From NCBI GenBank assembly GCA_023412635.1, contig JAEYNI010000001.1, positions 1 to 14,092 on the forward strand: a stretch of DNA of 14,092 bases, read 5' to 3'. The notes under the pieces are model-generated. The model was given only the letters and a program-made list of their open reading frames with translations. It was not told the origin of the DNA and ran no database searches. Both the position numbers and the translations under genes were made by a program. Source of the stretch: Bacillota bacterium (lineage in GTDB: Bacteria > Bacillota > Clostridia > Acetivibrionales > DSM-1351). The stretch's first letter is position 1, and the number at the start of each line of letters is the position of its first letter. Below are positions 8,589 to 14,092 of this stretch, piece by piece.

Positions 8589-8654
8589 ATAAGTGTATGA
8601 TATGCGACGTTTAGAAAGTATTTGTTGAATATTTTTAAAAAGGGGACAAGGCAT

Positions 8655-9251
8655 ATGAGTTCATCACAAAATATAGACAGGAGAGTACGAAGAACAAAAA
8701 AGTTACTTCTTCAAGGACTTACGCAGCTTCTGAAAGAGAAAAAGGTTAACAAAATAACTGTAAAGGAATTGACTGAACTTGTTGATGTAAATCGGGCAAC
8801 CTTTTATTTGTATTACAAAGATATTTTTGATATGGCCGATAAGGTTCAGAATGAAATTTTTGACCACTTCTACGAAGAATTGAAGAACTTTATCAATACC
8901 AGGATAAATAAACATAAACTATTAGAGTTTTTTACTTTTATTTTTAATTATGTGAGAGAATATGCTGATATGCTTAAGATACTACTTGGGCCGGATGGAG
9001 ACTATTCTTTTGTTGAAAAGCTTAAAATTGCTATTAAAACAACTATTCCCCCAATTGATGGCGATATGGGTATAAGAAAACAATACTTTACCCCATTCAT
9101 GGTGGCTGGGTTTATTGGTACTATCCAGCAGTGGCTGGAGGATGGTATGAGAACCCCACCTGAAGATATGGCTAAAATAATGGTTGATATTGTAGTAGGA
9201 GCCAGATTTTCAGGTGAGGCTAGAGAGGATTTATTTCCGGATAAGAATTAG
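8655..9251 (+). CDS. TetR/AcrR-family transcriptional regulator
   Basis: From ATG 8655 the protein has 198 residues, normal for TetR. The N-terminal DNA-binding domain is clear: RRTKKLLLQGLTQLLKEKKVNKITVKELTELVDVNRATFYLYYKDIFDM, in which VKELTELVDVNRATFYLYY is the helix-turn-helix with the typical TFYLYYKD recognition end. The remaining part (from about residue 65) is a helical ligand and dimer domain I cannot tie to a compound. I prefer ATG 8655 because AGGGGA (8641-8646) lies eight bases upstream and the family starts a few residues before this RRVRRTKK segment; an upstream TTG at 8622 would extend it by 11 residues but has no good site. The gene is divergent from the MMPL exporter, the classic arrangement for a local repressor whose ligand is an exporter substrate. 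Confidence -1.
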   Translation: MSSSQNIDRRVRRTKKLLLQGLTQLLKEKKVNKITVKELTELVDVNRATFYLYYKDIFDMADKVQNEIFDHFYEELKNFINTRINKHKLLEFFTFIFNYVREYADMLKILLGPDGDYSFVEKLKIAIKTTIPPIDGDMGIRKQYFTPFMVAGFIGTIQQWLEDGMRTPPEDMAKIMVDIVVGARFSGEAREDLFPDKN

Positions 9252-9274
9252 CTTTTTATTCAAGAAAAGCTTTT
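9250..9274 (+). terminator. Weak terminator overlapping the TetR stop codon
   Basis: AGCTTTT (9250-9256) pairs with AAAAGCT (9265-9271) over an eight-base loop, followed by TTT. The stem starts within the TAG stop codon. The T-run is short, so this may be leaky. It is the only hairpin I see in the 46-bp gap between the convergent TetR and DUF815 genes. Confidence -1.
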
Positions 9275-9297
9275 GCCAGAAAGCGCAGGCACTATAT

Positions 9298-10593
9298 TTA
9301 ATGAGTTATACGGGTTTTCAGATAGGTTATAAAATGCTGCGCCGTTCTGCCTGATAAGCCTCCATGACGCATTTCCCACTTATTTGCTTCCAAAAAGAGT
9401 TCTTCCTCCGGAAGGAGAATATTATTTTTTTCTGCAAGAACCCGGACGATGTTGTTAAATTCCTTCTTATTCGGAGAAATATAGAGTATTGTTAGTCCGA
9501 ACCTGGCTGCAAGGGAAAGCTTTTCCTGAACGGTATCATTTGTATGGAGATCATCATCCCTGTCATCTTTATCACTCCATTTTTCACGGATAAGATGCCT
9601 TCTGTTAGAAGTTGCATACAGATGAACATTGTGGGGGTTAGCTTCAAGCCCCCCTTCAATTATTGCTTTAAGATATTTATACTCGGTTTCGAAATCCTCA
9701 AAAGATAGGTCATCCATATAAATTATGAATTTATAGTTTCTGTTTCTCACCTGTTGAATAATTTCCTGTAAAGCACCGAACTGGTGCTTATAAACTTCTA
9801 TCATTCTTAGCCCACGTGAAGAAAACTCGTTTAATATTGCCTTAATACTGGAGGATTTACCTGTTCCGCTGTCTCCATAAAGTAAAACATTATTTGCCTT
9901 ATATCCATTAATAAAATCCTCAGTATTTTTAATAAGTTCCTTCTTCTGGTGCTCATAGCCCACCAGGTCATTAAGGTGAATGTTTTCTGTTACCGAAATT
10001 GGCATAATATCAACCGTATGCCCGCAGGAACCAATCTTGAACGCCTTGTACATTGCGAACTTTCCGACTCCGTATGTTTTGTAAAAGTTGCTGATGTATT
10101 CATAAAACGCTTCCACATTTTCACATTTACTCAGATTCTCAGTCAGCTGCTTTAGGGCTGAGATTATATCAGTATCCAACAAGGCTTTAGTCCTTACAGA
10201 GTTTTTAAAGTTGGATATATGGTATAAGCCTTCTATTCCAAGAACCTTGTCTATCAAACTCAGGTCGAAATCATATAGTTGCTTAAATACGCCAAAATCT
10301 TTTAATGCCAGCTCGAAAACAGTACCAGCTGCTGAACCACCTATTTCCAGTGATCTGGAAAAGGCATTTTCACTATTGACCAGCGAATAGGTTAGGAAGC
10401 AATGCCACAGGTTACCTTCAAATCCATAGAGTATACCCAACTCAACAAGATCATTAGTGCAAAGGTATATGGTCTTTCTAATCTCCTCATAGTTAATACT
10501 TTCATAATTATTAATTATGTAGGTGAATTTATCAAATAACTCCTGATGTTCAAAATTCCTGAATAAAAACAACTCATTTGTGTTTGCATACAT
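9298..10593 (-). CDS. AAA+ ATPase, DUF815 family
   Basis: The 431-residue protein has an N-terminal helical region (1-200) of unknown role, then an AAA+ core. Visible motifs are Walker A GDSGTGKSS (240-248), Walker B FIIYMDDLSFED (289-300), a sensor-1-like LYATSNRRHLI (325-335), and a C-terminal GGLSGRTAQHF (411-421) that carries the sensor-2 arginine. The segment IEVYKHQFGALQEIIQQVRNRNYKFIIYMDDLSFEDFETEYKYLKAIIEGGLE, read across residues 265-316, matches the DUF815 (PF05673) family closely. Members bind ATP, but I know of no established cellular role, so none is given here. The start is fixed by AAAGGAA (10607-10601) seven bases before the ATG. A consensus-like promoter sits in the 98-bp gap upstream, so it probably does not depend on the membrane-protein gene behind it. 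The length fits the family. Confidence -1.
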   Translation of the reverse strand: MYANTNELFLFRNFEHQELFDKFTYIINNYESINYEEIRKTIYLCTNDLVELGILYGFEGNLWHCFLTYSLVNSENAFSRSLEIGGSAAGTVFELALKDFGVFKQLYDFDLSLIDKVLGIEGLYHISNFKNSVRTKALLDTDIISALKQLTENLSKCENVEAFYEYISNFYKTYGVGKFAMYKAFKIGSCGHTVDIMPISVTENIHLNDLVGYEHQKKELIKNTEDFINGYKANNVLLYGDSGTGKSSSIKAILNEFSSRGLRMIEVYKHQFGALQEIIQQVRNRNYKFIIYMDDLSFEDFETEYKYLKAIIEGGLEANPHNVHLYATSNRRHLIREKWSDKDDRDDDLHTNDTVQEKLSLAARFGLTILYISPNKKEFNNIVRVLAEKNNILLPEEELFLEANKWEMRHGGLSGRTAQHFITYLKTRITH

Positions 10594-10643
10594 AAGAATC
10601 TTCCTTTACAATTCAGATCAATTTGTATTTCTGATTATTAGTA

Positions 10644-10672
10644 AAGATAGCATTAGTCAAACGGTATGTCAA
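10644..10672 (-). promoter_or_regulatory. Sigma-A promoter of the DUF815 gene
   Basis: On the minus strand a perfect TTGACA (10672-10667) is followed after 17 bp by TATCTT (10649-10644). The predicted start is about 10637, leaving a leader near 44 bases. Confidence -1.
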
Positions 10673-10691
10673 TCTGTAAGTAAGGAAGAGG

Positions 10692-12299
10692 TTACTTGTC
10701 TATAGATTTAAAGGCCTTGCGAGCTTCAATACTATCAAGAGTAAACCCGTAGAGGACATTTCTATCTTCAAGTCTGGACTTTTGGTTAATCAATGCCTTA
10801 ATAATGTCGTCATTTGTAAACTGCTCATCCTTCGAGTCTAAATTCTTTAACCTGACTAACTCTGGTGCGGCAGTATAAGACAGTTGTCCAAGATGGTGCA
10901 CATCAATTGTTATTGTATCTGGGTTGCTCATATAACGTTCAATATTGTAACTGGCAATCATTCTTTCGGTATTAACAAGGCTTAAAATACACACACAAGT
11001 AATCACAGTAATACCGATTAGCTTCATTACATCAATTTGGGGAATAAAGCACTTTATGATCATCCATACAAGACAGAGCCCGATAAGGCACATGAACCAA
11101 AGTGTTAAAACTCGTTTAACGCTAAGTCCATATACATCTACGTATAACAGCATTCTTTTAAGAGCCGAAATAAGCAGAACACCATTGCACAGACAGAGAC
11201 ACACGGTGCAAAGCTGAACCCACACAGGGAGTTTGTTTTCTCGTTTTTTTGTCATAATAAGGACAAATAGGGCAATTGAAAAAATAATACCAGATGCCGA
11301 TGCCAGCTCAAAGAAACCCCTCCTTGCATATTCGGCATAGGTCATGTCTGACAGCGTTATGTTTTCAGTTCCTCCGAAAAGATATGCAAACTGGAAGCCG
11401 ACAAAAGCGATCAGAAGTATATTTATTATCGTAAGGAAGGACCCGATAACTACGCCATCCAGAGAATTTCCCAACTTACCGGCAGACTTCTGCTTTGGCT
11501 CCTCAAATTTCAGCCCAAGCAGTACAGCTGCCAGAAAGACTCCCCCAAAAAAACCAAGAAAAATATCACCGAATATATTGCCAAAGTCAAACCCGATAAA
11601 GTCAATAACAGTATTAACAGCATTTTCAAAAACTGCATCGGCACTCATAAAAAGGCCCGTCAATATCAAAACAACCGGCAAAGATACTGCCAACCCTATC
11701 AGAACAAGTATTACATTTTTTGAGGCATTAGTTTTTCGAATTTTTAGCACCTTAAAAGAGAAAAACGGCATACAAAAGTTTGAAAATGCGCGACCAAAAA
11801 TATTTTTTGCTACTTTCACAACCATATCAAAGGTAAAAAGCCCCTCTGCAGGATTGGTCCCCAACATTACAAGCTGAATACAAACAAGGCTTATAAGGGT
11901 TAGCCAGGTAATGAACTGGGTACTTGGATTGTGATGCAGAAAGAAACTGAAGGCAAGAAGGAATACCGGAAGAGTTAGGTATACACCTGGCTTGCTTAAT
12001 TTTAGATTATTCTCATGAAAAAAATAAAAGATGGCAGAATAGAAGGCTATAGCAAAAATTGGAACTGATATACCTGCCGAACCAAGAAAAATAGTTTCAG
12101 TAAAAAGAATTGCGAGAAGGAAACTGAAGATGGTAGCTATCAAGCCTTTGGTTGAAATTACCCGGGTTTTAAATGCCTGATATTCAGGTGTCCTGTCCCT
12201 GGGTATATAGGGTTTATAGTAGGATGGGGTTCCGGACTGCGCGTTCTGACGGTTATTTGGGTCTGAAAAATCAGGTTGAGGTGTTTTTTGTTCTTCCAT
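10692..12299 (-). CDS. Polytopic membrane protein, DUF4173/DUF4153-like
   Basis: This 535-residue protein begins with a hydrophilic, proline- and asparagine-rich tail (residues 1-50). About ten to twelve hydrophobic segments follow, between 52 and 445, and then a soluble C-terminal part of some 90 residues. The middle segment TLSDMTYAEYARRGFFELASASGI (about 315-338), the MLLYVDVYGLSVKRVLTLWFM segment (383-403) and the NTERMIASYNIERYM segment (443-457) are the conserved features by which I place it in the DUF4173/DUF4153 group of membrane proteins of unknown function. I am surer of the group than of the exact number. The start has AAAGGAGTG (about 12313-12305) upstream of the ATG. The neighbouring DUF2975-HTH pair is on the same strand 166 bp upstream. 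That gap has no evident terminator, so read-through from the pair is possible. Confidence -1.
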   Translation of the reverse strand: MEEQKTPQPDFSDPNNRQNAQSGTPSYYKPYIPRDRTPEYQAFKTRVISTKGLIATIFSFLLAILFTETIFLGSAGISVPIFAIAFYSAIFYFFHENNLKLSKPGVYLTLPVFLLAFSFFLHHNPSTQFITWLTLISLVCIQLVMLGTNPAEGLFTFDMVVKVAKNIFGRAFSNFCMPFFSFKVLKIRKTNASKNVILVLIGLAVSLPVVLILTGLFMSADAVFENAVNTVIDFIGFDFGNIFGDIFLGFFGGVFLAAVLLGLKFEEPKQKSAGKLGNSLDGVVIGSFLTIINILLIAFVGFQFAYLFGGTENITLSDMTYAEYARRGFFELASASGIIFSIALFVLIMTKKRENKLPVWVQLCTVCLCLCNGVLLISALKRMLLYVDVYGLSVKRVLTLWFMCLIGLCLVWMIIKCFIPQIDVMKLIGITVITCVCILSLVNTERMIASYNIERYMSNPDTITIDVHHLGQLSYTAAPELVRLKNLDSKDEQFTNDDIIKALINQKSRLEDRNVLYGFTLDSIEARKAFKSIDK

Positions 12300-12375
12300 T
12301 GGTTACACTCCTTTTATATTATTAGTGGGTTCCATAGTGACTTCCTGAAAAAAGGTACAATTTTAGACGGACCTT

Positions 12376-12410
12376 GTTTACACCTGTTTTGGAGACATAG
12401 GGTGTTAAAC
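12376..12410. repeat. Inverted repeat upstream of the DUF4173-like gene
   Basis: GTTTACACC (12376-12384) and GGTGTTAAAC (12401-12410) are complementary except for one extra base, with a 16-base spacer. No T-run follows on either strand, so it does not look like a terminator. It lies between the HTH gene and the DUF4173-like gene, where an operator could sit. Confidence -1.
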
Positions 12411-12465
12411 GATTAATTTGTAGTTGTTCAGGGGTAAATTAAACGAAATATGAAAATCTATTAAG

Positions 12466-12696
12466 TTAAGTGGACTCCTTTTTGGTCTCTTCCTCCGGAA
12501 CATATTCGAGGATATCCGCAGGCTGACAATTGAGTGCCTTACAGATTTCTTCCAGTGTTGAGAATCTGATTGCTTTCGCTTTATTGGTTTTTAGTATGGA
12601 TAAATTTGCAGTAGTTATTCCGATTTTTTCAGCCAGTTCGGTTGAGTTCATTTTTCTCTTGGCCAGCATTACATCGACGTTTACAATGATGGGCAT
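12466..12696 (-). CDS. Small XRE/Cro-type HTH regulator, YozG-like
   Basis: From ATG 12696 the product has 76 residues, the usual size. The helix-turn-helix spans NSTELAEKIGITTANLSILKT (17-37), followed by KAKAIRFSTLEEICKALNCQPADILEY (39-65), the closing helices of a Cro/C1 fold that bind DNA as a dimer. The MPIIVNVDVMLAKRKM opening is the family norm. I therefore prefer this ATG to the in-frame GTG at 12714, whose first codons are in fact the AAAGGAGAGG ribosome binding site. The gene directly follows the DUF2975 membrane protein gene, 17 bases after its stop. This pairing is recurrent in Firmicutes and suggests the regulator controls, or works with, the membrane protein. Its DNA target is not known from sequence; self-regulation of the operon is the simplest guess. 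Confidence -1.
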   Translation of the reverse strand: MPIIVNVDVMLAKRKMNSTELAEKIGITTANLSILKTNKAKAIRFSTLEEICKALNCQPADILEYVPEEETKKEST

Positions 12697-12713
12697 CTTT
12701 CCTCTCCTTTTCA

Positions 12714-13184
12714 CTAGATAGTTAAATCATTCTCCTGCTTGTAACTGACTGCCTGATAAAACAGTTGGGCAATTATAAAAATACAGGCCGAGAGAAATAA
12801 AAAGGTAAGACCGACAAGTAATACAAATGCTGACGGGATAAAATATATTGCTAAAAGGTAAGCAAATGCTATGGGTAAACACCAATAGGATATATACTTG
12901 ATTCTATTAGCCGTTTCAAAGGTGAAAGGATCCTTTTTATTAATGTTGTGAAGAATTTTTTTTGCCTGCCCCAGAATACAGAATGCGCAGATTCCTGATA
13001 AAACCAGAAGAACAAGCATTGAATAGTAAACGTTCTCCGATACATAACTGTTTTTAAAGATCAGGTAGTTATTCAGTGTCCAGGGAAGAGATATCACAAG
13101 TATTACACCCATTACCTGGAATACCGTACATAAAACTTCTACAAAGTAACTCAAATTTTTTTGTCCGGGTAATTGCAGTTTCAT
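12714..13184 (-). CDS. DUF2975-type four-helix membrane protein
   Basis: The 156-residue product (from ATG 13184) has four predicted membrane helices: near residues 15-37 (VEVLCTVFQVMGVILVISLPW), 54-75 (YYSMLVLLVLSGICAFCILG), 96-119 (YISYWCLPIAFAYLLAIYFI) and 120-145 (LLVGLTFLFLSACIFIIAQLF). A short charged tail follows. The loop DPFTFETANRIKYISY between helices 2 and 3 is the recognisable DUF2975 feature; the family's function is unknown. I chose ATG 13184 because GGAGG (13193-13189) lies five bases upstream; a TTG at 13202 would add six residues and skip that site. Its stop codon overlaps the ribosome-binding region of the HTH gene, so the two are translated from one transcript. A well-matched promoter lies at 13265-13293. 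Confidence -1.
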   Translation of the reverse strand: MKLQLPGQKNLSYFVEVLCTVFQVMGVILVISLPWTLNNYLIFKNSYVSENVYYSMLVLLVLSGICAFCILGQAKKILHNINKKDPFTFETANRIKYISYWCLPIAFAYLLAIYFIPSAFVLLVGLTFLFLSACIFIIAQLFYQAVSYKQENDLTI

Positions 13185-13264
13185 AAAAGCCTCCGATAGC
13201 AATCTATCATTTTTCTTTATAATGATGGTACCGTTTTACTAACCAACATTGTTACCTTAACTGT

Positions 13265-13293
13265 AATATACAGCTATAATTATCGTTTGTCAA
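13265..13293 (-). promoter_or_regulatory. Sigma-A promoter of the DUF2975-HTH operon
   Basis: On the minus strand a perfect TTGACA (13293-13288) and TATATT (13270-13265) are spaced by 17 bp. The predicted start is near 13258, giving a leader of about 75 bases. Confidence -1.
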
Positions 13294-13491
13294 TAATAAT
13301 ATAATATAAAATAATAAAAAATAATCGAATTTCAATTAATTTTCAAAATATAAAGTATGGTTGAATTTATACAGATCGTGTTTCATTAGTATTATCCTTA
13401 CATATACAATATATAATATATATGGTAATATTTATTATATAAATGTTCGGAGGTCATTTTAAAGAATCACTTGCATAATTATGGAACAACT
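13294..13491. other. AT-rich intergenic stretch, no gene recognised
   Basis: About 200 bases made largely of A and T runs (for example ATATATAATATATATGG around 13408-13424) separate the DUF2975 promoter from the T-box promoter. A GGAGGT at 13449-13454 is not followed by a plausible ORF. I see no RNA gene or repeat here. Confidence -1.
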
Positions 13492-13527
13492 CAACTAGTT
13501 GACACAAAATTTTACTTGTAGTAAAAT
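13492..13527 (+). promoter_or_regulatory. Sigma-A promoter of the T-box leader with two overlapping palindromes
   Basis: TTGACA (13499-13504) and TAAAAT (13522-13527) are spaced by exactly 17 bp, so transcription should start near 13534. A perfect palindrome CAACTAGTTG (13492-13501) overlaps the -35 box. A perfect inverted repeat ATTTTACT-TGT-AGTAAAAT (13509-13527) fills the spacer and covers the -10 box. Either could be a protein-binding operator on top of the T-box control. Confidence -1.
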
Positions 13528-13569
13528 AGCGGTTACAAAGTAGTGATACATACAAAATAAATATAATTA

Positions 13570-13829
13570 AAAGCAATGACCGGGAAGCAGTAACAGAATT
13601 GCGAAACCATACAGAGAGCCTTTAATTGGTGAGAGAGGGCAGGAGGTAGTAACTGTGAATTCGTCCCGATAGCTGTACACTGAACGGCAAAGGCCCTGTA
13701 GGTGGTTTCGGGATCCTCCCGTTATAGAGGAGGAACAATTATTGTTGTTCGCTGAGGTTGTGCAAACAATGAAGCAAGGTGGTACCGCGAGATGAATTCG
13801 CCCCTGTGTTATACAGGAGGCGTTTTTTT
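13570..13829 (+). promoter_or_regulatory. T-box leader, phenylalanine-specific (UUC specifier)
   Basis: This is a complete T-box riboswitch, an RNA leader that reads the charging state of a tRNA. The base of stem I pairs CGGGA (13581-13585) with TCCCG (13664-13668). Inside it, AGTA (13589-13592) faces GAA (13657-13659), the loop-E pair that precedes the specifier codon; the next three bases are TTC (13660-13662), so the matching tRNA is tRNA-Phe. The AGAGAGC...GGTGAGAG features of the distal stem are also present (about 13613-13636). The T-box sequence proper, AAGGTGGTACCGCG, is at 13776-13789. Its TGGT pairs with a tRNA end ACCA, which agrees with discriminator A of tRNA-Phe. When tRNA-Phe is uncharged the antiterminator forms and transcription should continue. 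Usual targets are pheST or phenylalanine biosynthesis or uptake genes, but none follows in this window. Confidence -1.
13799..13829 (+). terminator. T-box regulatory terminator
   Basis: CGCCCCTGT (13799-13807) pairs with ACAGGAGGCG (13813-13822) with one bulged A, loop GTTAT, followed by seven T. This is the conditional terminator that competes with the antiterminator. Confidence -1.
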
Positions 13830-13830
13830 A

Positions 13831-13927
13831 TTGTCTAGGAAAGTATAAATTTTCTTATGCAAAAATGAGTATTGGAACGCTCACGGATAAAGGCGTATAA
13901 GACATATGTAAAAGTTTTCCTAGACAA
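13831..13927. mobile_element. MITE-like element with terminal inverted repeats
   Basis: A 97-bp segment is bounded by perfect 12-bp inverted repeats TTGTCTAGGAAA (13831-13842) and TTTCCTAGACAA (13916-13927). A subterminal pair, TCTTATGC (13853-13860) and GCGTATAAGA (13893-13902), is also inverted. It is flanked by TA on both sides (13829-13830 and 13928-13929), which would be a target duplication of the IS630/mariner type. With the flanking T-run and A-run the inverted match extends to 19 bp. It has no coding capacity. A related end occurs at 14046, so the repeat is not unique. The classification is inference; an extended transcription-stop hairpin is the alternative. Confidence -1.
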
Positions 13928-13945
13928 TAAAAAACTATTAATTTA

Positions 13946-14016
13946 TGCGCGTGCCAGAATTTCCTTAATACATTAATCCGAAGAAAATATTCAGTAGAAG
14001 GAAAAGGCACATGCGC
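13946..14016. repeat. Second inverted-repeat segment downstream of the T-box
   Basis: TGCGCGTGCC (13946-13955) and GGCACATGCGC (14006-14016) are complementary apart from a two-base insertion, enclosing about 50 bases. No ORF is present. It could be another small non-autonomous element or a relic. Confidence -1.
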
Positions 14017-14018
14017 AA

Positions 14019-14043
14019 ACAAAAGTGGCTTTGCCACCTTTGT
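14019..14043. terminator. Hairpin resembling an intrinsic terminator
   Basis: ACAAAAGTGGC (14019-14029) and GCCACCTTTGT (14033-14043) form an 11-bp stem with one mismatch and a TTT loop. On the minus strand the mismatch becomes G-U and the stem runs into a TTTTGTTTG tail, so it would work better for leftward transcription. No gene needing it is visible. Confidence -1.
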
Positions 14044-14045
14044 TC

Positions 14046-14068
14046 TTATCTAGGAAAGTGTAAATTTT
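14046..14068 (+). repeat. Second copy of the terminal repeat, running to the window edge
   Basis: TTATCTAGGAAAGTGTAAATTTT matches 21 of 23 positions of the left end at 13831-13853 and has the same orientation. It may be the left end of a further, perhaps full-length, element that continues beyond the window. Confidence -1.
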
Positions 14069-14092
14069 TTGAAGTTATTTAGTATCTTAAAT

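Noticed and set aside
8622..8654. Upstream TTG start for the TetR gene
   Set aside because: There is no ribosome binding site before it, whereas AGGGGA is properly spaced for ATG 8655.
11344..11877. 177-codon + strand ORF
   Set aside because: It is antisense to the membrane-protein gene; its hydrophilic, proline- and lysine-rich product is typical of the opposite strand of a membrane-helix region.
13449..13500. GGAGGT followed by a tiny ORF (Met-Glu-Gln-Leu-Asn) before the T-box promoter
   Set aside because: The spacing is too long and the five-codon ORF would lie upstream of the predicted transcription start.
13855..14037. 60-codon minus-strand ORF downstream of the T-box
   Set aside because: It runs through the inverted-repeat element and the next repeat segment, begins with GTG inside a hairpin, and has no recognisable motif.
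1..14092. CRISPR arrays, tRNA and rRNA genes
   Set aside because: I found no regularly spaced repeats and no tRNA- or rRNA-like segments anywhere on either strand.

Overview
The window looks like a chromosomal segment of a low-GC Gram-positive anaerobe of the class Clostridia. The DNA is AT-rich, the ribosome binding sites are strong GGAGG types, several promoters match the sigma-A consensus, and it carries a T-box leader, a HelD-type helicase, an AAA+ DUF815 ATPase and a DUF2975/YozG-type regulator pair. A mesophilic cellulolytic clostridium (Ruminiclostridium-like) is my guess from overall flavour, not something the sequence proves.

Layout, left to right. (1) Positions 3-2417, + strand: the 3' part of a HelD-like RNA polymerase recycling helicase, cut by the window edge, then a UlaG-like metallo-beta-lactamase-fold hydrolase closed by a strong terminator. 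(2) Positions 2418-2896: an intergenic stretch that hides a short basic 33-residue ORF on the minus strand with a good ribosome binding site. (3) Positions 2897-5233, +: a large lipoprotein joining a propeller-like N-terminal half to a family-1 solute-binding domain, with no transporter permease beside it. (4) Positions 5387-9251: a divergent pair, an MMPL/RND-type exporter (-) and a TetR regulator (+). Their promoters face away from each other across a palindrome made of the two -35 boxes, and an operator-like inverted repeat covers the exporter start site. (5) Positions 9298-13184, minus strand: a DUF815 AAA+ ATPase, a polytopic DUF4173/DUF4153-like membrane protein, and a tight two-gene unit of a DUF2975 membrane protein followed by a small HTH regulator. 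(6) Positions 13492-14092, +: a sigma-A promoter and a complete T-box leader whose specifier reads UUC (phenylalanine). No gene follows its terminator inside the window. Instead there is a 97-bp element with terminal inverted repeats, apparently inserted at the end of the terminator T-run, then another inverted-repeat segment, a hairpin, and a further copy of the same terminal repeat running towards the window edge.

The genes do not form one pathway. The clearest functional units are TetR with the MMPL exporter (self-regulated export), the DUF2975-HTH pair (membrane protein plus regulator), and the phenylalanine T-box, whose target has been separated from it by small repeated elements or lies beyond the edge. 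The parts most worth checking are the right-hand 600 bp, the architecture of the exporter/TetR promoter region, the short basic ORF, and the propeller/solute-binding fusion.
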